From Paracoccaceae bacterium (GTDB taxonomy: Bacteria; Pseudomonadota; Alphaproteobacteria; Rhodobacterales; Rhodobacteraceae): a DNA stretch of 50,926 nt. Position 1 is the stretch's first letter; every line of letters begins with the position of its first letter. The notes below the pieces were generated by a model. The model was given only the letters and a program-made list of their open reading frames with translations. It was not told the origin of the DNA and made no database searches. Made by a program: the position numbers and the translations under genes. Positions 1 through 7,696 of this stretch are shown here, piece by piece. The stretch covers positions 1-50,926 of the forward strand of contig JANSYF010000018.1 of assembly GCA_024742575.1 (NCBI GenBank), written 5' to 3'.

Positions 1-115
1 CACCTATGAAGTGCCCGAACCGGTCCCCCTGATCGACCAGCCATGCCAGCGCATCCGCCGCCGACTCCGGTGCGGTTCCGTAGTCCATACTCTCGAAAAT
101 CTCTTGTACGGTCAT
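1..115 (-). CDS. aldehyde dehydrogenase family protein, N-terminal fragment
   Basis: Only the first 38 codons are in the window and the gene runs off the left edge. The start reads MTVQEIFESMDYGTAPESAA and continues into a segment ending FGHFI. I recognise this opening from the large aldehyde dehydrogenase-family proteins that follow deoC in Rhodobacterales; that is recall, not a domain match, because no catalytic residue is present. The ATG overlaps the stop of the upstream membrane-protein gene in an ATGA arrangement, so translation is probably coupled. With deoC upstream, the expected role is oxidation of the acetaldehyde or related aldehyde released from deoxyribose 5-phosphate. Confidence 0.6.
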   Translation of the reverse strand, partial: MTVQEIFESMDYGTAPESAADALAWLVDQGDRFGHFIG

Positions 116-405
116 TGGAAAGTGCCTTTCAAAAGCAGGAATACAACATAGGCCAGCCAAAGAAGCGCAGCACCACGAATAACCCATTCAACCCGACGGG
201 TCCGATCGTGCAGATGTGCAAAACGTTTCAAGCCCTCGGGTGGGTCAGCAGGCGGCTCGAACGCTGGTTCCGGCCCCAGCATCCGCTGCATCAGCGTCGG
301 CAAATCGCGCGCAGCGCGCTTGAGCCTGCGCCGTCGCCAGTTCTGCGCCCCCAGCCACATCAGCGCAGAAAGGCCGAACAGCAGGACCATCGGGTTATTG
401 CCCAT
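112..405 (-). CDS. small membrane protein between deoC and an aldehyde dehydrogenase
   Basis: 97 residues with a hydrophobic N-terminal segment (about residues 4-20), an Arg-rich stretch (RRRRLKRAARD), a Pro-rich middle and a second membrane segment near residues 75-93. This predicts a two-pass inner-membrane protein with the basic loop in the cytoplasm. It starts 9 bases after the deoC stop and its TGA overlaps the next ATG by four bases, so the three genes form one operon. I do not recognise a family; function unknown. Confidence 0.7.
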   Translation of the reverse strand: MGNNPMVLLFGLSALMWLGAQNWRRRRLKRAARDLPTLMQRMLGPEPAFEPPADPPEGLKRFAHLHDRTRRVEWVIRGAALLWLAYVVFLLLKGTFQ

Positions 406-414
406 CGTCTCGCC

Positions 415-1401
415 TCACCCGGCCGCATGGCGCCACGATGCCGAATAGGCCCCGGTAACGTGATGCTCCAACTGCCGTTCAATATCACCTAAAAGCGACG
501 ACGCGCCAAAGCGGAACAGATCGTTCTGCACCCAGCGGTCGCCCAACTCTTCCTTCATCAGCGCAAGGTACACCAGCGCATCCTTGGCCTTGGAAATCCC
601 GCCCGCAGGCTTGTAGCCCACGCGGTAGCCGGTTTCCTCGAAATAGTCGCGGATCGCCCGGATCATCACCAGCGACACCGGCAGCGTGGCGTTCACGCTT
701 TCCTTGCCAGTCGAGGTCTTGATGAAATCCGCCCCCGCCATCATGCAAACGAGCGAGGCACGCGCGACGTTCTGCAAGGTGCCCAATTCGCCCGTGGCCA
801 GAATGGCCTTCACATGCGCCTCACCGCAGGCGGCGCGGAAGGCCCGCATCTCGTCATAAAGCGCCTGCCAATTGCCCGTCAGCACATGCCGACGCGAAAT
901 CACGATGTCGATCTCGGCAGCCCCTGCCTTCACACTCTCTTCGATCTCGGCCACCCGCAGGTGGAACGGCGACAGACCTGCCGGAAACCCCGTGCTGACC
1001 GCAGCCACTGGAATTCCTGTGCCCGCCAGCGCGTCAACCGCGGCCTCGACCATGTCGTGATAAACACAGACCGCGCCCACCTTGAGGCCATCAATGCCCA
1101 GCGCCCCGAGCAAATCAGCCCGCACTGGTTGCCGTGCCTTGGCACACAGCCGCGCCACACGCCCAACGGTATCATCCCCGGCCAGCGTCGTAAGGTCGAT
1201 GCAGGTCACAGCCCGGCACAGCCACGCCGCCTGATAGGCCTTCTTCACCGACCGCCGCCCCGGCAACGTCGCCGCCCGCCGCTCAATCGCCGAACGGTTC
1301 GCCATGGCCCGCATCACCCAGTCCAGATCCAGCGCCATCCCCGGATTGCGCGGCTCAAGCGTCTGCGGCAAATGCACCGTCTCACGTGTCGTCGTCTGCA
1401 T
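415..1401 (-). CDS. deoC: deoxyribose-phosphate aldolase
   Basis: 328 residues. It cleaves 2-deoxyribose 5-phosphate to glyceraldehyde 3-phosphate and acetaldehyde in the cytoplasm, the last step of deoxynucleoside catabolism. The Schiff-base lysine lies in FIKTSTGKE (Lys228) and the second catalytic lysine in GYKPAGGIS (Lys264); the family Asp is in CIDLTTL (about 68). The N-terminus is longer than in short bacterial DeoC, matching the long class. AAGGAG lies just upstream of the ATG. It is first in an operon with a small membrane protein and an aldehyde dehydrogenase, which fits disposal of the acetaldehyde product. Confidence 0.95.
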   Translation of the reverse strand: MQTTTRETVHLPQTLEPRNPGMALDLDWVMRAMANRSAIERRAATLPGRRSVKKAYQAAWLCRAVTCIDLTTLAGDDTVGRVARLCAKARQPVRADLLGALGIDGLKVGAVCVYHDMVEAAVDALAGTGIPVAAVSTGFPAGLSPFHLRVAEIEESVKAGAAEIDIVISRRHVLTGNWQALYDEMRAFRAACGEAHVKAILATGELGTLQNVARASLVCMMAGADFIKTSTGKESVNATLPVSLVMIRAIRDYFEETGYRVGYKPAGGISKAKDALVYLALMKEELGDRWVQNDLFRFGASSLLGDIERQLEHHVTGAYSASWRHAAG

Positions 1402-1478
1402 GGATCACTCACTCCTTGAAGGCGGATGCTGACACGGGCACATCGCATGCACAAGACACGACGCCGCGTAGCGCGCCC

Positions 1479-2162
1479 CTATTGGATCAGGTTCGAGAAC
1501 CACCGCTTGAACGCACCCTTCTGCGGTCGCAGGATCGGCAGATGCAGGATGCGCGGTTTAGGCTGATCGGAATAGATCAGCTCCGAAACTTCGAAGATCC
1601 GCTTGTTGAATTGCGGCGGAAAGACATAAAACCGCAGGTCTGACTTCCACAACGTCTCGCGGAAGGTTGGTTGGTCAATCGTCATACCTGCCGCATCATA
1701 TGCCGTCTGCCAGTCGTCAAAGAACCGTTCCGTCGCCGCGTTCTTGCGATAAAGCAAAACCCCGCAATTGATCTCGGGAAAGGTCTCGGGCACCTCGGTC
1801 TGCCATGTCCGCTTGTGCCGGGGCCGATGCCACAGCATCACATGCGCGCCACACAGATCGAACTTCTGCAACAGATCAAAAAGCGACGACAGATCTGCCC
1901 GGATCATCGTGTCATTGTCGAGATAAAGCGTCTCGTCGAACGGGCTGAACTTGAGCGCCCCCACCTTGGGCCGGGTCATCTCGGGTGGAATGACAAAGCT
2001 CTGGTCGAACCCACTGGTGTCGTCATCGGCCGCACACCAGATCGCCGTCTGCAGTCCCGGATTGTGCCGTTTCACCGACGCCGCCGACCGCCGCGCAACA
2101 TCGACATGCGCTTTGCCCCACGCCACATAGACCACCCCACGCCCGAGGGTTTCGTCCAGCAT
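1479..2162 (-). CDS. glycosyltransferase-like protein (GT-A fold)
   Basis: 227 residues from the chosen ATG at 2162, which is preceded by GGAGGTGG at good spacing; an upstream extension would run into the divergent gene region. The protein has a DxD-like motif in LYLDNDTMIRADL, where GT8-like glycosyltransferases bind the metal and nucleotide sugar, preceded by a segment reading KFSPFDETLYLDNDT. NCGVLLYRKNAATERFF resembles the acceptor-side region of the same fold. It probably transfers a sugar to a surface glycan or lipid, but donor and acceptor cannot be inferred. It ends about 77 bases before deoC and may be a separate unit. Confidence 0.65.
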   Translation of the reverse strand: MLDETLGRGVVYVAWGKAHVDVARRSAASVKRHNPGLQTAIWCAADDDTSGFDQSFVIPPEMTRPKVGALKFSPFDETLYLDNDTMIRADLSSLFDLLQKFDLCGAHVMLWHRPRHKRTWQTEVPETFPEINCGVLLYRKNAATERFFDDWQTAYDAAGMTIDQPTFRETLWKSDLRFYVFPPQFNKRIFEVSELIYSDQPKPRILHLPILRPQKGAFKRWFSNLIQ

Positions 2163-2275
2163 CGAACCACCTCCAGTTGACAGCGACAGACCTAGTTCCA
2201 CCTGAGTGCCAAGTAAATGGGACAGGACGGTTTTCTGCTTGACCACAGACAAAGTTGCGAGGATTTCAGGCACCC

Positions 2276-3007
2276 ATGACCCACGGCGCCCTCATCGACA
2301 TCCAAACCCGCTCCAACGGTTTCCTGTCCGAGATCAGCATCGAAGACTGCGATGCCCTAGAGACAGTGCTGGTCACTGGAACCTATCACCCTGACGCATT
2401 CACCCAGACACTGTTCAATGAACTGAACATCCCATGCCCCGCCCCGCTCCCAAGAGCCGTCGAAAAACGCCGCATGGAATACCTCGCAGGTCGGGCGATG
2501 GCTCAGGCCGCAATGGCACTTCTGGAACACCCACCCACACCCGTGATCACCCAAGACGGACGCGCGCCGCTCTGGCCAAAGGGTCTGTCCGGCTCGATCA
2601 GTCACGCACGTGGCCGATGCGCCTGCCTGCTCTCGCGCGACACGACTCACAGCTTTGGCGTCGACACCGAATCCATCGCGTCAGGCCAAAGCCTGAACGC
2701 GATCCTCGCCGAAACCCTGAACGCCACCGAACGCGACAGGGTCACCCAAGGTCCGCGCCCCCCTGCCACCAATGCCACGCTGACCTTCTCGGCCAAGGAA
2801 ACGCTGTTCAAGGCGCTCTATCCACAAGTCGGCCGCTTTTTCGGATTCGATGCCGCCGAACTGACCGAACCACCCGGCCAAAATAACCTGACCCTGTCCC
2901 TGACCACCAATCTGACGGAAACCCTCACAAAGGGCCGCCGCTTCGACATCCAGCACTGTTTGACCGGCACCCATGTGCTGACCTGGCTTTCGGTGCCAAC
3001 CCCCTGA
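2276..3007 (+). CDS. 4'-phosphopantetheinyl transferase (EntD/Sfp superfamily)
   Basis: 243 residues from ATG 2276; a TTG seven codons upstream is the only longer alternative and looks weaker. Signature motifs are SISHARG (about 107-113), the metal-binding VDTE (129-132) and FSAKETLFKALYP (171-183). It moves phosphopantetheine from CoA to a carrier-protein serine. The layout matches the EntD group rather than AcpS, so the partner may be a siderophore, polyketide or fatty-acid carrier protein elsewhere in the genome; no synthase is in this window. It is divergent from the glycosyltransferase. A T-rich repeated element starts right after its stop codon. Confidence 0.85.
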   Translation: MTHGALIDIQTRSNGFLSEISIEDCDALETVLVTGTYHPDAFTQTLFNELNIPCPAPLPRAVEKRRMEYLAGRAMAQAAMALLEHPPTPVITQDGRAPLWPKGLSGSISHARGRCACLLSRDTTHSFGVDTESIASGQSLNAILAETLNATERDRVTQGPRPPATNATLTFSAKETLFKALYPQVGRFFGFDAAELTEPPGQNNLTLSLTTNLTETLTKGRRFDIQHCLTGTHVLTWLSVPTP

Positions 3008-3030
3008 TCTTCTTCTTTTTCCAAATATGC
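3008..3030 (+). repeat. T-rich intergenic element, copy 1
   Basis: The sequence directly after the TGA of the phosphopantetheinyl transferase gene contains TTCTTCTTTTTCCAAATA followed by TGC. Related copies occur at 7548, 28878 and (inverted) 50637. It starts within a few bases of the stop codon, as in copies 2 and 3. No hairpin precedes it. Confidence 0.6.
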
Positions 3031-3086
3031 AAAATCCGACCCTGCCAAAGCGCGGGCCGCTCGTTTGAATCGAATCACTGGAAAAA

Positions 3087-3101
3087 GAACAAAATAAGAA
3101 C
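3087..3101 (+). promoter_or_regulatory. LexA (SOS) box upstream of dnaE2
   Basis: GAAC-AAAATAA-GAAC is a perfect match to the alphaproteobacterial LexA site GAACN7GAAC. It ends 13 bases before the dnaE2 ATG, next to the AGAGG ribosome binding site, so bound LexA would block transcription at or just after initiation. This is what is known for SOS-induced dnaE2 genes in related bacteria. Confidence 0.88.
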
Positions 3102-3114
3102 ATAAAAGAGGTAT

Positions 3115-6099
3115 ATGTTCGCAGAGCTGTCGATCACCTCCAATTTCACCTTCCTCACCGGGGCCTCCCACCCCGAGGAGTATATGGAGCGTGCCGCAAC
3201 CCTTGGCCTCTCGGCCATCGCCATCACCGACACCAATTCCGTGGCAGGCATCGTCCGCGCTTGGTCTGAGGCCAAGACCCTGACCCGCCTGCTGCGCGAA
3301 CGCACCGAACTTGAGGCCCGCAATGGCCCCATCGGCCCACCCGCGCCCAACCATATCGACCACAGGCGCTCACACATCCTCACCCATGTGCCCCGCCTGA
3401 TCCCCGGCGCAAAGATCATCACCGACACCGGCTTCACCGCCACGGTCCTGGCCAGCACACGACAAGGTTGGGCACAGCTCTGCCGCTTCATCACCACCGG
3501 ACGCCGCCGCGCGCCCAAGGGTGACTGTCACCTGACACTCGACGATCTGGTCCAATGCACAGGCGGTCTCATCTGGCTCCTGCACCCGCCAACACAAGCC
3601 CTGACGGCCACATGCGGCGCGGACAACTGGCAGTCACAGGCGGAACGGCTGTCGCGCCGCTTCCCCGAACAGACCCATCTCCTGCTCAGCCCGCTTTATG
3701 ACGGCCAGGACGGACCTCGCTTCGACCGGATCGCGAAACTGGCCAAAGATCTGAAGCTGCCCACCATCGCCTCCGCCACACCGATCATGCACCACGGCCG
3801 CCGCCGCAAGATGGCCGATGTGGTCACCGCCATCCGCCAAGGCTGCCGCGTCGACGAGTTGGGCACCAAGGCGCTGGCCAATGGCGAACAACGCCTGCGA
3901 TCCGAGGCCGAGATGCGCCGCCTGCTCGGTCCCCACGCCGACGCCGTGACCCGCGCCGCGCAACTCGCCGAGGCATGCCAATTCGATCTTGGCGAACTCC
4001 GCTACGAATACCCAAGCGAAATCACCGGGACCGAGACCGCATCGCAACGCCTGTCCCGCCTCGCCCATGAAGGGCTGAAATGGCGCTACCCCTATGGCGC
4101 ACCGGACAAGGTAAAAAAGCTGCTGGCGCATGAGCTCACCCTGATCGGCAAGCTGAAATACGAACCTTACTTTCTCACCGTGCGTGACATCGTGGCCTTT
4201 GCCCGCGACCGTGGTATCCTCTGCCAAGGGCGCGGCTCTGCCGCCAATTCCGTCGTCTGCTACTGCCTCGGCGTGACCTCCGTCAGCCCCGAAATCGGCA
4301 CCATGGTTTTTGAGCGGTTCGTGTCAGAGGCGCGGGATGAACCCCCAGACATCGACGTCGATTTCGAACATGAACGCCGCGAAGAGGTGATCCAGCACAT
4401 CTACGAACGATATGGCCGCCACCGCGCGGGCCTCTGCGCAACGGTCATCCACTACCGCGGCAAACGCGCCATCCGCGAAGTCGGTGCTGCCATGGGCCTC
4501 AGCCAAGACACGATCGGCGCGCTGTCGTCGCAACTCTGGGGCTTCTTCTCGACCAATGGCCTTGAAGAGCACCGCATGCGCGAAATCGGCCTCGACCCGA
4601 ACGATCACCGCCTCAAGCTGACGATGGAGCTGATTTTCGAGATCATCGGCTTCCCCCGCCACCTGTCGCAACATGTCGGGGGGTTTATCATCACCGAAGG
4701 GCGGCTTGATGAACTGGTCCCGATCGAAAACGCCACAATGGAAGACCGCACTGTCATCTGTTGGGACAAAGACGATATCGACGCTCTGGGTATCCTCAAG
4801 GTCGATGTGCTGGCGCTTGGCATGCTGTCCTGCATCCGCAAGGCGTTCGATCTGATGACATTGCATCACGGCCAAATCTACAGCCTCGCCACACTGCCCC
4901 CCGAAGACCCGGCAGTCTACGACATGCTCTGCAAGGCCGACAGTGTTGGTGTCTTTCAGGTCGAATCCCGCGCGCAGATGAACTTCCTGCCGCGTATGAA
5001 ACCGCGCACCTTCTACGATCTGGTGATCGAAGTGGCGATCATCCGTCCCGGCCCCATCCAAGGCGACATGGTCCACCCCTATATCCGCCGCCGCAACGGC
5101 GAAGAAGAGGTGAGCTTTCCCTCCGATGAATTGGGCGCGGTGTTGGGCAAAACCCTTGGCGTGCCACTGTTTCAGGAACAGGCGATGCAGATCGCCATCG
5201 TTGGCGCAGGCTTTACCCCCGAACAGGCCGACCGCCTGCGCCGCTCGCTTGCCACGTTCAAGAAACACGGCAACGTGTCCGAATTCCGCACCCTCTTCAT
5301 GCGCGGCATGCGCAACAAAGGCTATGACGAAGATTTCGCAGAACGCTGCTTTTCCCAGATCGAAGGCTTCGGCTCCTACGGCTTTCCCGAAAGCCACGCC
5401 GCCAGCTTTGCCCTGCTGGTCTATGCAAGTGCATGGATCAAGCACCACCACCCCGGCATCTTCGCCTGCGCGCTGCTAAACTCCCAACCTATGGGCTTCT
5501 ATGCCCCGGCCCAAATCGTGCGGGATGCCCGCGAACATGGTGTGACCGTCCTGCCCGTCTGCATCAACGCCAGCTTCTGGGACAACGTGATGGAACCCGA
5601 CGCCAAGGGCGGCCTCGCCCTGCGGTTGGGCTTCCGTCAGATCAAAGGCCTGAACGAAGAGGACGCCGGCTGGATCGCTGCCGGACGCGGCAATGGCTAC
5701 CAAAGCGTAAACGATCTCTGGCGCCGCGCCGGGCTTGATCCCGCCACCATCGCCCGTCTGGCCGAGGCCGATACATTCCGCGACCTGCAGCTAAGCCGCC
5801 GTCAGGCCCTGTGGGAGGCCAAGGCGCTGACCACCCGCAAGACCCTGCCGCTGTTTGACGGCGACATCGATGGCGAAGCGATCCATGAACCCGCCGCTTT
5901 GCTGCCGCAGATGACCGAAGGCGAACAGGTGGTCGAAGATTACGTCGCCATGCGCCTCACCCTGCGCCGCCACCCGGTGGCCCTTTTGCGGCACATTTTG
6001 ACGCCGGATCTGTCCCGTACGGTTGAACCTGACGTTTCAGGAACCGAACCGTACAAACCACCAATGCCGCTACCCTTCACCCGTGCGAACCCGGATTGA
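3115..6099 (+). CDS. dnaE2: error-prone DNA polymerase, C-terminally truncated
   Basis: 994 residues. It is an alternative alpha subunit of DNA polymerase III used for damage-induced translesion synthesis with ImuA and ImuB. The N-terminal PHP region (ELSITSNFTFLTGASHPEE) lacks the usual HxH metal pair, as is common in DnaE2. The polymerase core is intact: catalytic aspartates in PDIDVDFEHE (about 412/414) and in LKVDVLALGM (about 564). The family normally continues past the VVEDY..RRHP segment into an OB-fold of about 100-150 residues. Here that is missing and replaced by a 37-residue proline-rich tail encoded by an inverted repeat. The gene ends inside the convergent regulator gene (23-base overlap). 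No imuA or imuB is adjacent. A LexA box precedes it. Confidence 0.92.
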   Translation: MFAELSITSNFTFLTGASHPEEYMERAATLGLSAIAITDTNSVAGIVRAWSEAKTLTRLLRERTELEARNGPIGPPAPNHIDHRRSHILTHVPRLIPGAKIITDTGFTATVLASTRQGWAQLCRFITTGRRRAPKGDCHLTLDDLVQCTGGLIWLLHPPTQALTATCGADNWQSQAERLSRRFPEQTHLLLSPLYDGQDGPRFDRIAKLAKDLKLPTIASATPIMHHGRRRKMADVVTAIRQGCRVDELGTKALANGEQRLRSEAEMRRLLGPHADAVTRAAQLAEACQFDLGELRYEYPSEITGTETASQRLSRLAHEGLKWRYPYGAPDKVKKLLAHELTLIGKLKYEPYFLTVRDIVAFARDRGILCQGRGSAANSVVCYCLGVTSVSPEIGTMVFERFVSEARDEPPDIDVDFEHERREEVIQHIYERYGRHRAGLCATVIHYRGKRAIREVGAAMGLSQDTIGALSSQLWGFFSTNGLEEHRMREIGLDPNDHRLKLTMELIFEIIGFPRHLSQHVGGFIITEGRLDELVPIENATMEDRTVICWDKDDIDALGILKVDVLALGMLSCIRKAFDLMTLHHGQIYSLATLPPEDPAVYDMLCKADSVGVFQVESRAQMNFLPRMKPRTFYDLVIEVAIIRPGPIQGDMVHPYIRRRNGEEEVSFPSDELGAVLGKTLGVPLFQEQAMQIAIVGAGFTPEQADRLRRSLATFKKHGNVSEFRTLFMRGMRNKGYDEDFAERCFSQIEGFGSYGFPESHAASFALLVYASAWIKHHHPGIFACALLNSQPMGFYAPAQIVRDAREHGVTVLPVCINASFWDNVMEPDAKGGLALRLGFRQIKGLNEEDAGWIAAGRGNGYQSVNDLWRRAGLDPATIARLAEADTFRDLQLSRRQALWEAKALTTRKTLPLFDGDIDGEAIHEPAALLPQMTEGEQVVEDYVAMRLTLRRHPVALLRHILTPDLSRTVEPDVSGTEPYKPPMPLPFTRANPD
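6017..6054. repeat. long imperfect inverted repeat in the 3' end of dnaE2
   Basis: GTACGGTT (6017-6024) pairs with AACCGTAC (6047-6054), and inside it CCTGA (6028-6032) pairs with TCAGG (6037-6041) around a CGTT loop, with small internal loops between. It lies in the part of the dnaE2 frame that no longer resembles the family. It may be a bidirectional terminator for the convergent genes or the trace of the event that removed the OB-fold. Confidence 0.7.
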
Positions 6100-6775
6100 C
6101 CGGAAACGCCATGTTGAACTGCCGCAATCCATCGCTGGAAAACTGCACCGCACGCGTGTCCCGCACCCGATAGGCCCAGCCCATCATCTCGAACCGCTTG
6201 AACAGCGCCCGCCCCAAAGACCCCGCCAAATGCGGCCGCCGCGCGCTCCAGTCCAGACAGGTCCGACAGACGGGAGCACGGGATTTTACCAACTGGTCAA
6301 AATCTACACCAAGCGTTCGAACAAACCCTTGTCCAGCCTCCGTCAGAAACAGATCGTCTCCGCGCAACTCCATGAAATCCTGTGCAAAAAGACTATCGTA
6401 AAGCTGTATCCCACGGGACCCAGCCAAATGGTTGTAACACACCCGCGCCTCGCGCAATTGCGCATCTTTTGGCCCAGTCCGTGTCCTCAGATGCCCCTGA
6501 CCAGCGGCAAATCCCATCAGCACCTCAAGAACCTGCGCCACGTCTTCACCAGCCAGCGCAAAATACTTGTGCCGCCCCTGCCGCGCTTCTTTGACCAGCC
6601 CGCCCTCCAGCAACCGCCCCAGATGCGACGACGCAGTCGAGGCAGCAACCCCAGCCTCTCCCGCCAACTCACTGGCCGTCAACGCTTTTCCACTCATCAG
6701 CGCAGTCAGAATATTCGCCCGCGCCGGATCACCAATCAGCGCCGCAATCCGCGCAATGTCAGGTCCATGTTTCAT
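6077..6775 (-). CDS. ArsR-type winged-helix transcriptional regulator
   Basis: 232 residues from ATG 6775 (AAGGTGA six bases upstream). The N-terminal half is a winged helix: IARIAALIGDPARANILTAL, then ASELAGEAGVAASTASSHL as the recognition helix. The C-terminal half is longer than in SmtB/ArsR metal sensors and ends with a CRTCLDWSARRPHLAGSLG segment typical of a Rhodobacterales ArsR-like group; its ligand is unknown. It is divergent from the NIPSNAP/ABM pair and probably controls it and itself through the inverted repeat at 6811-6826. Its 3' end overlaps dnaE2 by 23 bases. Confidence 0.85.
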   Translation of the reverse strand: MKHGPDIARIAALIGDPARANILTALMSGKALTASELAGEAGVAASTASSHLGRLLEGGLVKEARQGRHKYFALAGEDVAQVLEVLMGFAAGQGHLRTRTGPKDAQLREARVCYNHLAGSRGIQLYDSLFAQDFMELRGDDLFLTEAGQGFVRTLGVDFDQLVKSRAPVCRTCLDWSARRPHLAGSLGRALFKRFEMMGWAYRVRDTRAVQFSSDGLRQFNMAFPVNPGSHG

Positions 6776-6810
6776 GATGATCACCTTACACGCATGATCA
6801 ACACGCACAA

Positions 6811-6826
6811 TTCGATCCAGATCGAA
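6811..6826. promoter_or_regulatory. candidate ArsR-family operator
   Basis: TTCGAT-CCAG-ATCGAA is a perfect six-base inverted repeat in the 105-base gap between the divergent regulator and the NIPSNAP gene. Position and symmetry suit a dimeric winged-helix repressor. This is inference; no binding data can be read from sequence. Confidence 0.45.
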
Positions 6827-6880
6827 ATATCAGCGTCGCAATCCATGCCACAAACAGGTCAGCAACCGGAAAGGACACCC

Positions 6881-7204
6881 ATGCTCACCTGCATCATCCG
6901 CTACCAAATCGACCCGGCCAAGAAAGCCCAGTTCGAAACATATGCCCGCAACTGGGGTCAGGCGATCCCCCGCTGCGGCGCTGATCTGATCGGATACTTT
7001 GCCCCGCACGAAGGCTCCAGCACTCTGGCCTATGGCATCTACAATATTGAAAACCTTGCACAATACGAAGCGTACCGCGCCCGCCTTGCCGCTGACCCGC
7101 TGGGTCAGGAAAACTACGCCTTTGCGCAATCCGAAAGGTTCCTCTTGCGCGAGGATCGCACCTTCCTGAAACTCTGCTCGACGCCACAAGGGAACCCAAA
7201 ATGA
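6881..7204 (+). CDS. NIPSNAP family protein
   Basis: 107 residues from ATG 6881, with GGAAAGGA upstream; the open frame runs much further 5' but that part is antisense to the regulator. NIPSNAP proteins are ferredoxin-like alpha/beta-barrel proteins of poorly known function. Matching features are the opening TCIIRYQIDPAKKAQFETYA, a central APHEGSSTLAYGIYNI strand and the closing REDRTFLKL. The stop overlaps the next ATG (ATGA). With the following ABM protein it forms a two-gene operon of dimeric ferredoxin-like enzymes, probably acting on a small aromatic or reactive metabolite sensed by the divergent regulator. Confidence 0.82.
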   Translation: MLTCIIRYQIDPAKKAQFETYARNWGQAIPRCGADLIGYFAPHEGSSTLAYGIYNIENLAQYEAYRARLAADPLGQENYAFAQSERFLLREDRTFLKLCSTPQGNPK

Positions 7205-7545
7205 TCGCCATCATCTTCGAAGTCATGCCGGCAGACGGCCAAAAAGAAGCCTATCTCGACATCGCCGCCACCATGCGCCCGATGGTTGAACAGGTCGAAG
7301 GCTTCATCTCGGTCGAACGTTTTCAAAGCCTGACCAACCCCGACAAGCTTCTGTCGATCAGCTTCTTCGAAGACGAAGACGCCGTCCACCGCTGGCGCAA
7401 ACTCGCGGCCCACCGCAATGCCCAATCCAAAGGCCGCAATGGCATCTTCTCGGATTATCACCTGCGCGTCTGCCATGTTATGCGGGATTACGGCATGTTC
7501 GACCGGGATCAGGCGCCCGAAGACAGCGTCAAAGTGCACGGCTAG
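7201..7545 (+). CDS. antibiotic biosynthesis monooxygenase (ABM) domain protein
   Basis: 114 residues, one ABM ferredoxin-like domain: IAIIFEVMPADGQKEAYLDI, then MVEQVEGFISVERFQS and ISFFEDEDAVHRWRK, which is the standard order for this family. ABM proteins are small cofactor-free monooxygenases or haem-degrading enzymes; which applies here is not visible. Translation is coupled to the NIPSNAP gene by a 4-base overlap, and AAGGGAA lies upstream. A T-rich repeated element begins two bases after the stop. Confidence 0.85.
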   Translation: MIAIIFEVMPADGQKEAYLDIAATMRPMVEQVEGFISVERFQSLTNPDKLLSISFFEDEDAVHRWRKLAAHRNAQSKGRNGIFSDYHLRVCHVMRDYGMFDRDQAPEDSVKVHG

Positions 7546-7547
7546 CA

Positions 7548-7569
7548 CTTCTTCTTTTTGCAAATATGC
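7548..7569 (+). repeat. T-rich intergenic element, copy 2
   Basis: CTTCTTCTTTTTGCAAATAT, then GC. It differs from copy 1 (3008-3030) at the C/G position before CAAATATGC. Again it begins within three bases of a stop codon. Confidence 0.6.
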
Positions 7570-7646
7570 AAACGCGACTTTGCAAAATACCGCAACGCCC
7601 GACAAACGCGTCACGACCCCAAATGCGCGAGACCGCAGGTCGAGGT

Positions 7647-7675
7647 AAAAAGAATGGGCGCCAAAAGGCGCCCAT
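7647..7675 (-). terminator. rho-independent terminator of the aminotransferase operon
   Basis: ATGGGCGCC (7654-7662) pairs with GGCGCCCAT (7667-7675) around an AAAA loop. On the minus strand the stem is followed by TCTTTTT, giving a standard terminator 21 bases after the aminotransferase stop. Confidence 0.88.
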
Positions 7676-7696
7676 GCAATTTGAATAACGGTAAAC

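Noticed and set aside
4324..5451. 375-codon minus-strand frame over dnaE2
   Set aside because: Shadow of dnaE2 with no recognisable domain.
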